From Micropruina sp. (lineage in GTDB: Bacteria > Actinomycetota > Actinomycetes > Propionibacteriales > Propionibacteriaceae), in contig JADJTM010000001.1 in NCBI GenBank assembly GCA_016711205.1, positions 372,001 to 436,000 on the forward strand: DNA of 64,000 bases, read 5' to 3'. This document shows, in pieces, positions 17,837-26,066 of this stretch (the first letter of the stretch is position 1; the number at the start of each line of letters is the position of its first letter). The notes under the pieces are model-generated. The model worked only from the letters and a program-made list of their open reading frames with translations, made no database searches and was not told the origin of the DNA. The position numbers and the translations under genes were made by a program.

Positions 17837-17881
17837 GAGCCTCGGCGGTCGCGTCGCTCGACGACGCGACCGTCGGGGCTC
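17837..17881 (+). terminator. Strong hairpin after the fasciclin gene
   Basis: A roughly 20-bp stem, of which the inner 11 bp (CGGTCGCGTCG / CGACGCGACCG) are perfect, surrounds a five-base loop 42 bp after the stop codon. It probably separates the lipoprotein gene from the tRNA-Leu gene. Confidence 0.65.
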
Positions 17882-17949
17882 GGCGGGGTTGCGGAGTCTC
17901 GAGTAGGGCCGCCGAGTCGGCGAACCGCTCCCATACACTGAGCTCTGCC

Positions 17950-18031
17950 GCCGGAGTGGTGAAACTGGCAGACACGCAGGATTTAGGTTCCTGTGCCTTA
18001 GGGCGTGAGGGTTCAAGTCCCTTCTTCGGTA
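17950..18031 (+). tRNA. tRNA-Leu(TAG)
   Basis: 82 nt with acceptor GCCGGAG pairing with CTTCGGT, a D-arm with GAAACTGGCAGAC, the anticodon loop TTTAGGT reading TAG inside a CAGGA/TCCTG stem, a long class-II variable arm and the T-arm GGGTTCAAGTCCC. CCA is not encoded. Its 3' part is the integration site of the element that follows: 34 bp from 18005 are duplicated at 31789. Confidence 0.95.
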
Positions 18032-18038
18032 CTCGATT
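18005..18038 (+). other. attL core (tRNA-Leu 3' end)
   Basis: This is the left copy of the 34-bp attachment core. It begins GTGAGGGTTCAAGTCCCTTC and ends ACTCGATT just past the tRNA. Because the left copy completes the tRNA, integration leaves the gene functional. Confidence 0.85.
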
Positions 18039-18090
18039 TGTTGCCTTTGACAAGGCATTATAGCTTGAGCCCTTCCCCAGAGGGCCCAAA

Positions 18091-18110
18091 CGTGCAACAT
18101 ACGTGCAACA
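18091..18110 (+). other. Putative integrase arm-type site, left end
   Basis: CGTGCAACATACGTGCAACA contains two GTGCAACA half-units 11 bp apart. It is identical to the copy near the right end at 31647 and, reversed, to the copy at 53223 beside tRNA-His. It lies 60 bp past the tRNA 3' end, inside the element. A role in binding the integrase N-terminal domain is inferred. Confidence 0.6.
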
Positions 18111-18120
18111 ACCAAGATCG

Positions 18121-18158
18121 CGAAACGGCCCCGATGATCACTCATCGGGGCCGTTTCG
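18121..18158. terminator. Perfect 17-bp hairpin at the element's left end
   Basis: CGAAACGGCCCCGATGA and its exact complement enclose a TCAC loop. On the minus strand it ends with a short T-run after the nucleotidyltransferase gene. On the plus strand it would stop readthrough from tRNA-Leu. It is probably a bidirectional terminator. Confidence 0.8.
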
Positions 18159-18171
18159 TAGGTCGGTCGCG

Positions 18172-18927
18172 CTAGATCGGGACTCCCCGGTCGGGCGGTC
18201 TGCGGTGGTGGCCGGGAGGATCGGGGCGGTGGACGGGCCGGTGTTCGATGGTCTCCCACACGTCGTGGTTGGGTCGGGACATGAGGTTGTTCACGATCCG
18301 ATCTCGCCAAGCGAGTAGTCGATTCTTGATCCCGTCGAGCGACTCGGGGGTGATGCCATAGTCGGCGACCGAGCCAGAGCCAACGGTCGACACGAGGGCG
18401 AGTTGATCGGCGAACGTGGCGTTGTCGAATCCGGGGTCGTGCTCGGCCGCCAGTCGGAGCAGTTCGGGGTCGGTGAAGCGATCGGATTGGCGGATCGAGT
18501 CGACGTCGAGGAAGTCGCGGGCCGCGGCGCGGCTGTAGACCGCGCCGACCTTGTTGGCGACCGCGTCGTCGATAGCGAGGACTGGTCCGATGTCGAACCT
18601 GATCGGATCGTGGCCTCGCCAGTCGACCCCGAGGTCGACCTCGAGTTGTTCGTCGCCCCTGGTGACGATGAGTCTCGCAAAGAGGGGTGCGCTGCGGGTG
18701 CGCGAGGCGTCGTAGCCATGCTCGCTGAGAGCTGCCATGGCGTGATCGACGGCGTCGGCGAACCGTGCCTCGGTGATGTTCATCGTGAACAGGTCGACGT
18801 CCTGGGTTGGCCGGTCCGTCAAGCCGTGTTCCCGAATCGCACCTGACCCGGCCAAGGCGAACCCGTCCTCATGGGTGACGCCGAGGATGACCGCGGCCAC
18901 CGCGCGCTGGAAGTCCCAGCTGGGCAT
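18172..18927 (-). CDS. AbiEii-like nucleotidyltransferase
   Basis: 251 residues from MPSWDFQRA. The nucleotidyltransferase core is visible as FALAGSGAIREHGL followed by RPTQDVDLF with Asp43 and Asp45, the GS...DxD pattern of the AbiEii/DUF1814 group, and LEVDLGVDWRG carrying a likely third acidic residue. AbiEii-type proteins are toxins of phage-defence or toxin-antitoxin systems and act by transferring nucleotides, in studied relatives to tRNA. It starts two bases after the stop of the upstream gene on the same strand, so they form a pair. The end of the protein is Pro/His-rich and probably disordered. Confidence 0.75.
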   Translation of the reverse strand: MPSWDFQRAVAAVILGVTHEDGFALAGSGAIREHGLTDRPTQDVDLFTMNITEARFADAVDHAMAALSEHGYDASRTRSAPLFARLIVTRGDEQLEVDLGVDWRGHDPIRFDIGPVLAIDDAVANKVGAVYSRAAARDFLDVDSIRQSDRFTDPELLRLAAEHDPGFDNATFADQLALVSTVGSGSVADYGITPESLDGIKNRLLAWRDRIVNNLMSRPNHDVWETIEHRPVHRPDPPGHHRRPPDRGVPI

Positions 18928-18929
18928 GG

Positions 18930-19244
18930 CTAGGCAGCGGCCAACTCGGGGAAGCGTGCCTCCCACGAGTCGCGGCAGCGCTTGGGTAGCCGGAGCTGAG
19001 GCCAGACACGACGGAGCAGGCCGGCGCTGAGCAGGGCTTCCTGAAGTTCGCTGGTGCCCTCGCGGATGACGTTCTCGTAGACCTTCTCGACACCGTCAGG
19101 CGTGGATAGGTCCGCGGTCGCATCCGGCCCCCAGTAGACGGTGAGCGGCAGGGTGACGACGCCTTCGTTCGGCCCGTGGAGCGCGGCGAGGCTGGACGGC
19201 ATCTCGTACGGAATGACGTCCTGGTAGAGCACGCGTCCGGTCAT
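18930..19244 (-). CDS. Small protein paired with the AbiEii-like gene
   Basis: 104 residues starting at MTGRVLYQDV, where GGAGGTGAGCACA gives a strong ribosome site; a longer in-frame start lacks one. I see no DNA-binding motif. The sequence has an acidic first half with ALHGPNEGVVTLPLTVYWGPDA and a basic C-terminal helix (LLRRVWPQLRLPKRCRDSWEARFPEL). It is translationally close-coupled to the nucleotidyltransferase gene. The position suggests an antitoxin or accessory role, but this differs from the classical AbiEi regulator, so the function is open. Confidence 0.6.
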   Translation of the reverse strand: MTGRVLYQDVIPYEMPSSLAALHGPNEGVVTLPLTVYWGPDATADLSTPDGVEKVYENVIREGTSELQEALLSAGLLRRVWPQLRLPKRCRDSWEARFPELAAA

Positions 19245-19333
19245 TGTGCTCACCTCCTCGACTGCTTCAAGGGTAGCGGTGGCGTGCGACACCGCCCAAG
19301 GTCGCGCTGTCGCCCGCCCGTCCAGGAGGTGCA

Positions 19334-19546
19334 TCATCGCCACCAGGTGGCGTTGGGGACGGGCCTGAACAGCTGATCGAGGGCGGTGACCGGTACCCGG
19401 ATAAGCCGACTCCCGCTGTGAACCGCGGGAAGGTCGCCGGTCCGAATGCGTCGGCGCAAGGTCATGGCGCTCACGTGATAGCGCTCGGCGGCCTCCCTGA
19501 GGCTCAGGTACTCGGCCGGCTGTCCGTTGGCTGGCTGTGCGGTCAT
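19334..19546 (-). CDS. Excisionase-type helix-turn-helix protein
   Basis: 70 residues with a single MerR-like/excisionase helix-turn-helix: YLSLREAAERYHVSAMTLRRRIRTGDLPAVHSGSRLIRV. A GGAG ribosome site precedes the ATG. Such proteins bend DNA at attachment arms to direct excision, or regulate element genes. It lies between the relaxase gene and the AbiEii-like pair rather than beside the integrase, so it could instead regulate the relaxase operon. Confidence 0.75.
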   Translation of the reverse strand: MTAQPANGQPAEYLSLREAAERYHVSAMTLRRRIRTGDLPAVHSGSRLIRVPVTALDQLFRPVPNATWWR

Positions 19547-19574
19547 GTGGGACTCCTTCGCAGTTGCGTCCGGT

Positions 19575-22500
19575 TCAGATGGGGATGCCTCGGTCGTGCT
19601 GGTGGTGGGTGCCGGGGATGGGTTCGGGTGGCCGGCGGGTGGTGGTGGTGTGCTGGATGAGCTCCCAGCGTTCGACGGTGGGGTCGTGGCGGTGCAGGCG
19701 GTAGTCGAGGGCCGCGGCGATGCTGTTGACCGGGACGGGCCCGTCGTGGAGGGCCTGGTCGAGGACGTAGGCGGCGTCGTCGCCGAGTCCGGCGATGGTT
19801 TCCAGATGTGCGGCGAGCAGAGGGAGTCGGGGGTCGTTGGCGAGGTGCCGTCCGAGGTGTTGGAGTTGGGGCCACCAGGGGGTGATGTCGGGCATGCCGG
19901 CGTCGGCGAGGTGGCGGTCGAGCCGGTGTTGCCAGCGGCTGCCGGCAGCGGTGATGGCGGGTTGCCCGGTGGGCCGCAGGTCGTGCTCAGGGACCGCGTT
20001 GGCCGCTCTCCACAGCGCCAGGTCGGCGGCGAGCTGGTCGGGGAGGTGGAGGCGGGTCTGCCAGGCGGGGGCCTGTTCGGGTGCGTCGAGGCGGAACTGC
20101 TGGGCGAGTTGGCTGATCTGCTCGGCGCGGGCGTCGAGGTAGGGACCCCAGGTCGGGTCCTCGCTGAGCATGCTGGGGATGCCGGGGAGCCAGGGGAGTG
20201 GTCCGGCGGGGAGGTGTCGGGTGGGGTCGATGCGCCAGTCGAGGACGGCGGCGATGTCGTGGGCGCCGGCGAGGCTGTCCTGGGCGATGGCGTCGCGGAG
20301 CACGGCGACCGGGTCGGTGCCGGTGGCGGCGATCTGGAGGAGGTGGCCGCGCAGGGTGGGCCAGGCGGGTTCGCTGGTGAGCCACAGCACCATCTGGTCG
20401 GCCCGGTCCTCAAGGCGGGCGACGTTCTCTGCGCCGAAGTGGTGCTCGGCGGCGACGCCGAGCCCGTCGACGTACTTGGCGATGGCGGGTGCGATCAGCT
20501 GTGCTGGGTCGTGGGCCTGGCGTTGGTGGCTGCTGGCGGACAGGGCTTGCTCGTCGTGGCCGAGGATGCGTTCGAGGGTGTCTTCGGCGGCCCGGATGGT
20601 GAGGGAGTCGTAGTCGATGGGGTCTGGTTGACCGTCGCCGGTGACAGCAATGTGCAGGTGGTTGGCGTGTCGTCCGCGGCTGGCGGCGGTGTAGAGCTGT
20701 TGGCGGGTCTCATTGCCGGTGATGAGGGTGTGGCTGGTGTCGGCGGTGACGCCTTGGGCGGTGTGGATGGTGGTGGCGTAGCCGAGTTCGGTCCAGGCCT
20801 CGACGTAATCGGCGGGCAGCCGAACGCTCCGCCGCCCGCCCAAGTCGTGGGCGGTGATCGAGCCGTCGAGGTGGACGGTGTGGACGGTCCAGCGATCGCC
20901 GTTGGTGACCCAGGCGCCGTTGCGGGTGCGCAGGGCCCGGTTGTTGCGCCGGGTGATGACGATGTCGCCGGCGGAGGCCCGGTTGCCGTCGGCGAGGGCG
21001 ACTTCGCGTCCGGCTGGGTGGCCGGCCAGGCGGAGGGTGCGGGCATGGTGGTTGAGCTGGGCGACCAGATCCCGAGTGCCGGCGAGCATGATCGCATCCA
21101 GGCCGTGCTGCCGGTCGCGGGTCCAGGCGGTCAATATCTGGCTGATGATGCTGGTGCTGTCGGCGGGGTGGAGGCGCTGGTTGTCGACATAGAAGGCGAT
21201 CGCGGCGGGATCGCCGTTGCGGAGGGCGAGGCTGCCAGCGGCTTCGGCGGGGTCGGTGAACCGGAGGACTTCTTCGAGGCGGATGGTGCCGTCGGTGTGG
21301 GCGAGGTCGGTGAGGATGCCGCCGGCGGCGACGGCGGTGAGCTGGTGGTCGTCCCCGATGAGCCGGACGCTGCCGCCGAGGCTGGTGACGACGTTGACGA
21401 TCAGGTCGAGGGTGGGCGTGTCGGCCATCCCGGCCTCGTCGACGATGACCAGGCTGGCGGGCCCGATGGTGCGGACCCAGCTGGGTGCGGTGTCGGGGTG
21501 GTCGAGGCTGTGGGCGAGTTTGGCGAGCGTCTCGCAGGGTGCGTCGTCGAGGTGTTCGGCGAGGACGTGGGCGGCGGCGGCTGATGGGGCGAGGCCGATG
21601 ATGGTGCCGCCGCTGCTGGCCCAGGCGTCGGCGAGCACGGTCAGGGCGGTGGTCTTGCCGGTGCCGGCGGGTGCGATCGCGAGTTGGAGGCGGCGTCCGG
21701 AGGTGGCCAGCTCTCGGACGAGCCGGGCCTGGCCGTCGTTGAGGTTGACCCCGTTGGCGACGGATTCGAGCAGGGCCAGGTCGACCAGGGCGGGGTCGAT
21801 GGTGCGTCCGTCGGTCAGGGCTGCGGTGGACAGCAGCCGCCGTTCGGCGGCGATAATGCGGCCGGAGCTGTAGGTGGTCGAGCCTGCGAGCTGGTAGACG
21901 CTGCGCCCGTCACGGCGGCGCAGCGCATCGGGCTCGGTGGCGTCGTCGTCCGGGTCGAGTGGGAACGAGGTGGTGTGTAGGACGTAGTCCACGATCTGGT
22001 CGACGATCGGCTCGACCTGCTCGGCGGCGACGGTGAGGCCGGCGAGTTGGCGCAGCGCTTCGGCGCGGACGTGCCAGCCCTGCCAGGTCGCCCGGCTGGC
22101 CTCCACCTCGGCGGTGACGGTGGCAGCGATGTGACCGAGCCATTCGCCACCCAGGTTCACCGCCTGTTGCGGGTGCGGGGTGAGGGCCTGCCGGACCATC
22201 TGGTCGACACCGCCTGCGCCGAGGTGCTGGTCGGCCTGTTGGCGCCAGGTGGCGCGCTGTTCGGCCAGGGTGCGGGGTTCGTGTTTGGCCTGTCGGGTGG
22301 CGAGGTTGGCCTGCTGGGCCAGGTGGATCATTTCCAGCCCGGTGGGCGGCCGGCCGTGGTCGGCCCGGAACCGGGTGGCGAGCCGGGCAGCCTCGGCCTC
22401 GATGTCGACTCGCCGCGACGACCAGCGGGCGCACAGCGATGGGTCGATGCCGTCGATCTCCCACACCGGACGCCGCCCGTTCTTGGACGCCCGGGGCACC

Positions 22501-23453
22501 CAGCGGACACCGAGGGTCTCAGTGAGCTGGGTGCGGAGGAGGGCGTCGTAGGTTTCGGAGGTGGCGACGTGCGACTTGAGGAAGGTCCGTCCGTCGATCG
22601 CCAACCATCTCCCGTCGAGGGACTGGACCTTGTTCGCGACCGCGACGTGGGTGTGCAGATCGGGGTCGCCGGCGCGGGAGTCGCGATGCACGAATGCGGC
22701 CGCGACCATGCCGAGCGCGTCGACCTGGCGGACCCCGTCCGTGCCGGTCCGGGTGAACAGCGCATCACGTTCCTGGTAAGCCAGCGCGCCGCGGACGGCG
22801 GCCTGGTGGCAGCGTTCGATCAGTGCGGCGATCTGCGGGTCGGCCAGCGCCCATAGGGCCGACACGGACTTGGGTGGGGAGAACACCTGGTCGTAGCCAG
22901 CCACCGTGACCGGCGACTTCTTCGACCAGCGGGCGATCTCGGCCAACAGCTCGGTCTCGCCGACCGGTTCGCGACCGTAGGTGCGCTGGAAGCACTCCCG
23001 GCCGACCTGGGTGCGCAGCGCGGACACGACGTCGGAGGGGACCCTGGCCCGGACCGGGCGCCCGGCAGCGGCGTTCCACGCCCGGCAGCGGGCGGTCAGC
23101 TCCTCGGTGAACTCGCTACGGACCGGCTCGCGTTTCCGGAACGGCGCCCCGAGCCTGCCGGCGGCCTCAACCTGGGCCGGTGACAGGCCGGCGGCAGCCG
23201 CCGCGGCGCGGAGCTGGTCGGCGTTCGGATGGGCACCCTCGCCGAACAGGTGGTTCATCTGGACCTCGGTCACGATCTCGCCGGCGGCCATGCCGAGCCC
23301 GTCCAGGCCGACACCGATCCAGATGCCGGGAGCCTCGCCCTGCTCGGTGTAGTAGGAGGTCAGACCGCCGGCCGGCACTCGGGCGTCCTGTGCGGCGACC
23401 TGCCGGATCAGGTAGTCGGGTACCGACATGCCCGCCAACTTCTTCACCGTCAT
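19575..23453 (-). CDS. MobF family relaxase with C-terminal helicase
   Basis: 1,292 residues from MTVKKLAGMSV, preceded by GGAAGGAGGTGG. The N-terminal relaxase domain has the TSYYTEQGEAPG tyrosine pair near residues 34-35 and the metal-binding histidines in HRDSRAGDPDLHTHVAVANKVQ near 255-268, typical of TrwC/TraI (MobF). The C-terminal half is a RecD-like helicase with Walker A APAGTGKTT near 592-600 and Walker B IVDEAGM. It nicks oriT, stays attached to the strand and unwinds the DNA for transfer. No coupling protein or secretion genes are present, so the element needs a resident conjugation apparatus. Confidence 0.9.
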   Translation of the reverse strand: MTVKKLAGMSVPDYLIRQVAAQDARVPAGGLTSYYTEQGEAPGIWIGVGLDGLGMAAGEIVTEVQMNHLFGEGAHPNADQLRAAAAAAGLSPAQVEAAGRLGAPFRKREPVRSEFTEELTARCRAWNAAAGRPVRARVPSDVVSALRTQVGRECFQRTYGREPVGETELLAEIARWSKKSPVTVAGYDQVFSPPKSVSALWALADPQIAALIERCHQAAVRGALAYQERDALFTRTGTDGVRQVDALGMVAAAFVHRDSRAGDPDLHTHVAVANKVQSLDGRWLAIDGRTFLKSHVATSETYDALLRTQLTETLGVRWVPRASKNGRRPVWEIDGIDPSLCARWSSRRVDIEAEAARLATRFRADHGRPPTGLEMIHLAQQANLATRQAKHEPRTLAEQRATWRQQADQHLGAGGVDQMVRQALTPHPQQAVNLGGEWLGHIAATVTAEVEASRATWQGWHVRAEALRQLAGLTVAAEQVEPIVDQIVDYVLHTTSFPLDPDDDATEPDALRRRDGRSVYQLAGSTTYSSGRIIAAERRLLSTAALTDGRTIDPALVDLALLESVANGVNLNDGQARLVRELATSGRRLQLAIAPAGTGKTTALTVLADAWASSGGTIIGLAPSAAAAHVLAEHLDDAPCETLAKLAHSLDHPDTAPSWVRTIGPASLVIVDEAGMADTPTLDLIVNVVTSLGGSVRLIGDDHQLTAVAAGGILTDLAHTDGTIRLEEVLRFTDPAEAAGSLALRNGDPAAIAFYVDNQRLHPADSTSIISQILTAWTRDRQHGLDAIMLAGTRDLVAQLNHHARTLRLAGHPAGREVALADGNRASAGDIVITRRNNRALRTRNGAWVTNGDRWTVHTVHLDGSITAHDLGGRRSVRLPADYVEAWTELGYATTIHTAQGVTADTSHTLITGNETRQQLYTAASRGRHANHLHIAVTGDGQPDPIDYDSLTIRAAEDTLERILGHDEQALSASSHQRQAHDPAQLIAPAIAKYVDGLGVAAEHHFGAENVARLEDRADQMVLWLTSEPAWPTLRGHLLQIAATGTDPVAVLRDAIAQDSLAGAHDIAAVLDWRIDPTRHLPAGPLPWLPGIPSMLSEDPTWGPYLDARAEQISQLAQQFRLDAPEQAPAWQTRLHLPDQLAADLALWRAANAVPEHDLRPTGQPAITAAGSRWQHRLDRHLADAGMPDITPWWPQLQHLGRHLANDPRLPLLAAHLETIAGLGDDAAYVLDQALHDGPVPVNSIAAALDYRLHRHDPTVERWELIQHTTTTRRPPEPIPGTHHQHDRGIPI

Positions 23454-24085
23454 CACTCCGACCACCTCCTTCCAACCTTCCCTAAGCCCAGCCGGGCGTC
23501 GAACGGGACGCCCGGCCGCCGGGTTCTGGCCGACTTCTCGTCTAAGCCGATGACGGCACCCCGATCCGGACAAACCGGCTCGGGAATGTCCACGACCCCG
23601 ACCTCAGGGCCGAGCCCGGCATGCTCCCTTAAGCCGCTGAACAGGGCCGTTCCGGACACCAAAGCGGCCGGCAACATCGGCCTTCCACCTCCTCGAGCGC
23701 TGAGCCTCCCTACCTTCCCAGGCCCAGGAAGTTGGCGATCGGGACACCCGCAGCCCGGGTTTGTGCAGGAAGTCGAGCCGGTCCGGCGTTGCCACAAACG
23801 TTCCCTCTGGCGTTCGAAACGGGTTTGGCTGTCGCCACACGCATGGCGTCTGTGCTTGTCGCGGGCGCGTTCCCCACGTTCCCCTACTAGTTGTTCGGGA
23901 GGTCTTGCGACAGTGCGGAGCGGGCTGGTTCCGTCAGGCCGAGCGGCTGGCGCCGGGTGCATCCGCGCCACCCGCCACCGATGTAGCCAGTATCAATAGC
24001 GGTACTGTGCGGCTGCGTCGTTGGAGGCTGTCGTTCAGAGCCTCGGGAGGTCTCGACCGTGACCCGCAAGCCGTCAGGAGCAGAG
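23454..24085. other. Gene-free region next to the relaxase: candidate oriT
   Basis: No gene is seen. At 23491-23516 lies a perfect 10-bp inverted repeat (GCCGGGCGTC / GACGCCCGGC) with a six-base loop, 38 bp upstream of the relaxase start. Further along are recurring CTAAGCC-type words (23482, 23543) and CTTCCCTAAGCCC / CTTCCCAGGCCC at about 23478 and 23713. A gene-free, inverted-repeat-rich spacer beside a relaxase is where an oriT is expected, but I cannot identify a nic site. Confidence 0.45.
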
Positions 24086-24412
24086 ATGGGCGTCGCAGAG
24101 CACTACACCTACCGGGTGCGCTGGTCCGGCGAGGACGGCGAGTATGTCGGCACCGTCGCCGAACTGCCGTCCTTGTCCTGGCTGTCCCCGGACCGGACAG
24201 AAGCCTTCGCTGGCATCCAGCAGCTCGCCGCCGACGCGGTGGCCGACATGCTGGCCGACGGCGAGATCCCGCCGGAGGCGATCGCAGACCGCGCCTACTC
24301 CGGCAAGTTCATGGTCCGGATCCCGCCCGAACTCCACCGCCAGCTCGCCATCGACGCCGCCGAGCAACACGTGTCTCTGAACCGCCTGATCAGCGCCAGG
24401 TTGGGCGCCTGA
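24086..24412 (+). CDS. HicB-like protein without HicA
   Basis: 108 residues from ATG 24086, which follows AGGAG; GTG 24059 is an alternative. The first part is a HicB partial RNase-H fold (YRVRWSGEDGEYVGTVAELPSLSWLSPD). The second is an Arc/MetJ-type ribbon-helix-helix domain (GKFMVRIPPELHRQLAIDAAEQHVSLNRLISARLGA). HicB antitoxins neutralise the HicA mRNA interferase and repress their own operon. No HicA of about 60-80 residues is found on either side, so it may act as a regulator of element genes or as an orphan antitoxin. Confidence 0.75.
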   Translation: MGVAEHYTYRVRWSGEDGEYVGTVAELPSLSWLSPDRTEAFAGIQQLAADAVADMLADGEIPPEAIADRAYSGKFMVRIPPELHRQLAIDAAEQHVSLNRLISARLGA

Positions 24413-24656
24413 AACCGGGTCGTCGGCGACGTCCCACCGGCAATGCACATTGTGTATTCCGAGTGGGATGGGCGTGGTGATGAGTCGGGTAGAGACGAGA
24501 AGCAGGTGGCTGGCGAGGCGTGGACAGAGGTCCGACGGGAGTTGGGGACGGGGCTCCTGGCAGGAGACCGGGGGTAGGTCGCGACCGTGGCTTCGGGACG
24601 CGGGGCGGACGGGCCTGGCCGCGGCGCGCCCCTGTGCGTCGCTTCGGCCGTCGGTA

Positions 24657-25313
24657 TCAGAGCTGGAGCGAGCTGATCAGGGTGCGGACGCGGCGTTCGA
24701 GTTCGTAGCGGATGCGGCGGACGGTGTCGAGATCCTGGTCGTGCGGGTCGTCGATGTCCCAGTTCTCGTAGCGCTTGCCGGGGAAGACGGGGCAGGCGTC
24801 GCCGCAGCCCATGGTGATCACGACGTCGGCGGCGCGGACGGTCTCGTCGGTCCAGGGCTTGGGGAACTCGTGCGCGATGTCGATGCCCCGTTCGGCCATC
24901 GCGGTGATCGCTGCCGAGTTCACTTCGAGGCCGGGCTCGGAGCCGCCTGACCAGGCGACGGCTTTGTCGCCGGTGAGCGCTTGGAAGAAGCCGAGGGCCA
25001 TCTGGGAGCGGCCGGTGTTGTGGGTGCAGAGGAACAGGACGACGGGTTTGCCGTCGGTGTGGAGTCCTTCCACGCGGGCGAGGGCTCGGAGGCGTTGGCG
25101 GGAGAACCGTTCGGCGAGCAGGGGCAGGAATTTGGTGACTTTGGCGCGGTCGGCGAACTGGTCGAAGGAACTGGCCAGGAATCGTTCGATGGTCTCGGGT
25201 CCGTAGAGGCCGGTGAACTCGTCGGCGAGTCGGGCGGCTGCCTGTTTGAGGGCGAGCTTCTCGTCGGCATGGAGGCTTTCCCAGGTGCGTTCGGAGACGG
25301 GGTGGACGGTCAT
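24657..25313 (-). CDS. arsC: Arsenate reductase with N-terminal helical domain
   Basis: 218 residues. A three-helix bundle (about residues 1-85, SERTWESLHADEKLALKQAA and following) precedes a low-molecular-weight phosphatase-type arsenate reductase domain. The active-site loop CTHNTGR (CX5R) is intact, and GCGDACPVFPGKRYENWDIDDP follows the usual pattern. This domain order is known from actinobacterial ArsC enzymes that use mycothiol or thioredoxin as reductant. It reduces arsenate to arsenite in the cytosol. Its start overlaps the stop of the ArsR-ArsC fusion gene, so they are coupled. Confidence 0.88.
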   Translation of the reverse strand: MTVHPVSERTWESLHADEKLALKQAAARLADEFTGLYGPETIERFLASSFDQFADRAKVTKFLPLLAERFSRQRLRALARVEGLHTDGKPVVLFLCTHNTGRSQMALGFFQALTGDKAVAWSGGSEPGLEVNSAAITAMAERGIDIAHEFPKPWTDETVRAADVVITMGCGDACPVFPGKRYENWDIDDPHDQDLDTVRRIRYELERRVRTLISSLQL

Positions 25314-25981
25314 GACGGGTCTCCTTCGAGGCTGGCCGCGAGCAGGTCGACGCGGCTGGTGAGGTCGTTGTAGGCGGTGTCGAACGCGTTGGCGCGGTCG
25401 ACGCGGGCGGGGTCGGAGATCGACCAGTGCAGCGGTGGGGTGTCGAGTTCCTCGTAAGCGCGGTCGCATACGGCGATCAGCAGTTCGTCGCCGGTGAGGA
25501 CGTCCTGGGCGAGTTTCGGCGTGGCACCGGTGAGGTCGAGGCCGTGGCGGCGTCCGACTCTCACTGCCTTGGGGTGGACGCGTGCGGCCGGGTGGGTTCC
25601 GGCCGAGACGACCGGGATGTCACTGATCGTGCGCCAATAGGACTCGGCAAGCTGGGAGCGGGCGGAGTTCTGTGAGCAGACGAACGCAACCCTGCCCGGA
25701 CGGGGCAGGTGGCCCTCGACGGCGCCGATGAGCTGGTTGCAGTCCGGGGTGCGGAGGACGTAGGTCCGTCGGCCGTCTCCCTCGGAGCGGCGGCGGGTGA
25801 CGAGCCCGGCGTATTGGAGGATCTGGAGGTGGTGGGCCATCAGGTTGGTGGGGATGTCCAGGCGGGTGCCGAGTTCGCTCGGGGCGAGGTCGGCGTGGGC
25901 GAGGAGGTCGATGATCGCCAGCCGGGACGGGTCGCCGAGGGCGGCGTAGGCGCGGGCGCGTGTTTCAAGGTCGGTTGACAT
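25310..25981 (-). CDS. ArsR regulator fused to an ArsC-type phosphatase domain
   Basis: 223 residues. Residues 1 to about 80 are a winged-helix ArsR domain (YAALGDPSRLAIIDLLAHADLAPSELGTRLDIPTNLMAHHLQILQYAGLVTRRRSEGDGRR). From about 95 on lies a low-molecular-weight phosphatase domain with the loop CSQNSAR (CX5R) and GTHPAARVHPKAVRVGRRHGLDLTGATPK. Such fusions occur in actinobacterial ars loci and could couple sensing with arsenate reduction. It is divergent from arsC at 26067 and probably controls both directions through the 85-bp spacer. Confidence 0.85.
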   Translation of the reverse strand: MSTDLETRARAYAALGDPSRLAIIDLLAHADLAPSELGTRLDIPTNLMAHHLQILQYAGLVTRRRSEGDGRRTYVLRTPDCNQLIGAVEGHLPRPGRVAFVCSQNSARSQLAESYWRTISDIPVVSAGTHPAARVHPKAVRVGRRHGLDLTGATPKLAQDVLTGDELLIAVCDRAYEELDTPPLHWSISDPARVDRANAFDTAYNDLTSRVDLLAASLEGDPS

Positions 25982-26003
25982 CCGGCGATACCTCCATGAC
26001 TAT

Positions 26004-26026
26004 TGAGGCAATGATTGCTGAGGTAA
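26004..26026. promoter_or_regulatory. Repeats in the divergent ars promoter region
   Basis: The spacer has the direct repeats TGAGGCAA (26004) and TGAGGTAA (26019) flanking the palindrome GCAATGATTGC (26008-26018). This differs from the TATYGAC operator elsewhere in the cluster and may be the site of the fused ArsR. This is inference from position. Confidence 0.4.
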
Positions 26027-26066
26027 ACGAGAACGTCAACCCTGGGGAGCCGGGAGAGATCGAGGC

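Noticed and set aside
19527..21584. 685-codon plus-strand frame opposite the relaxase
   Set aside because: Gly/Val-rich composition without motifs, fully antisense to the MobF relaxase whose domains are unmistakable.
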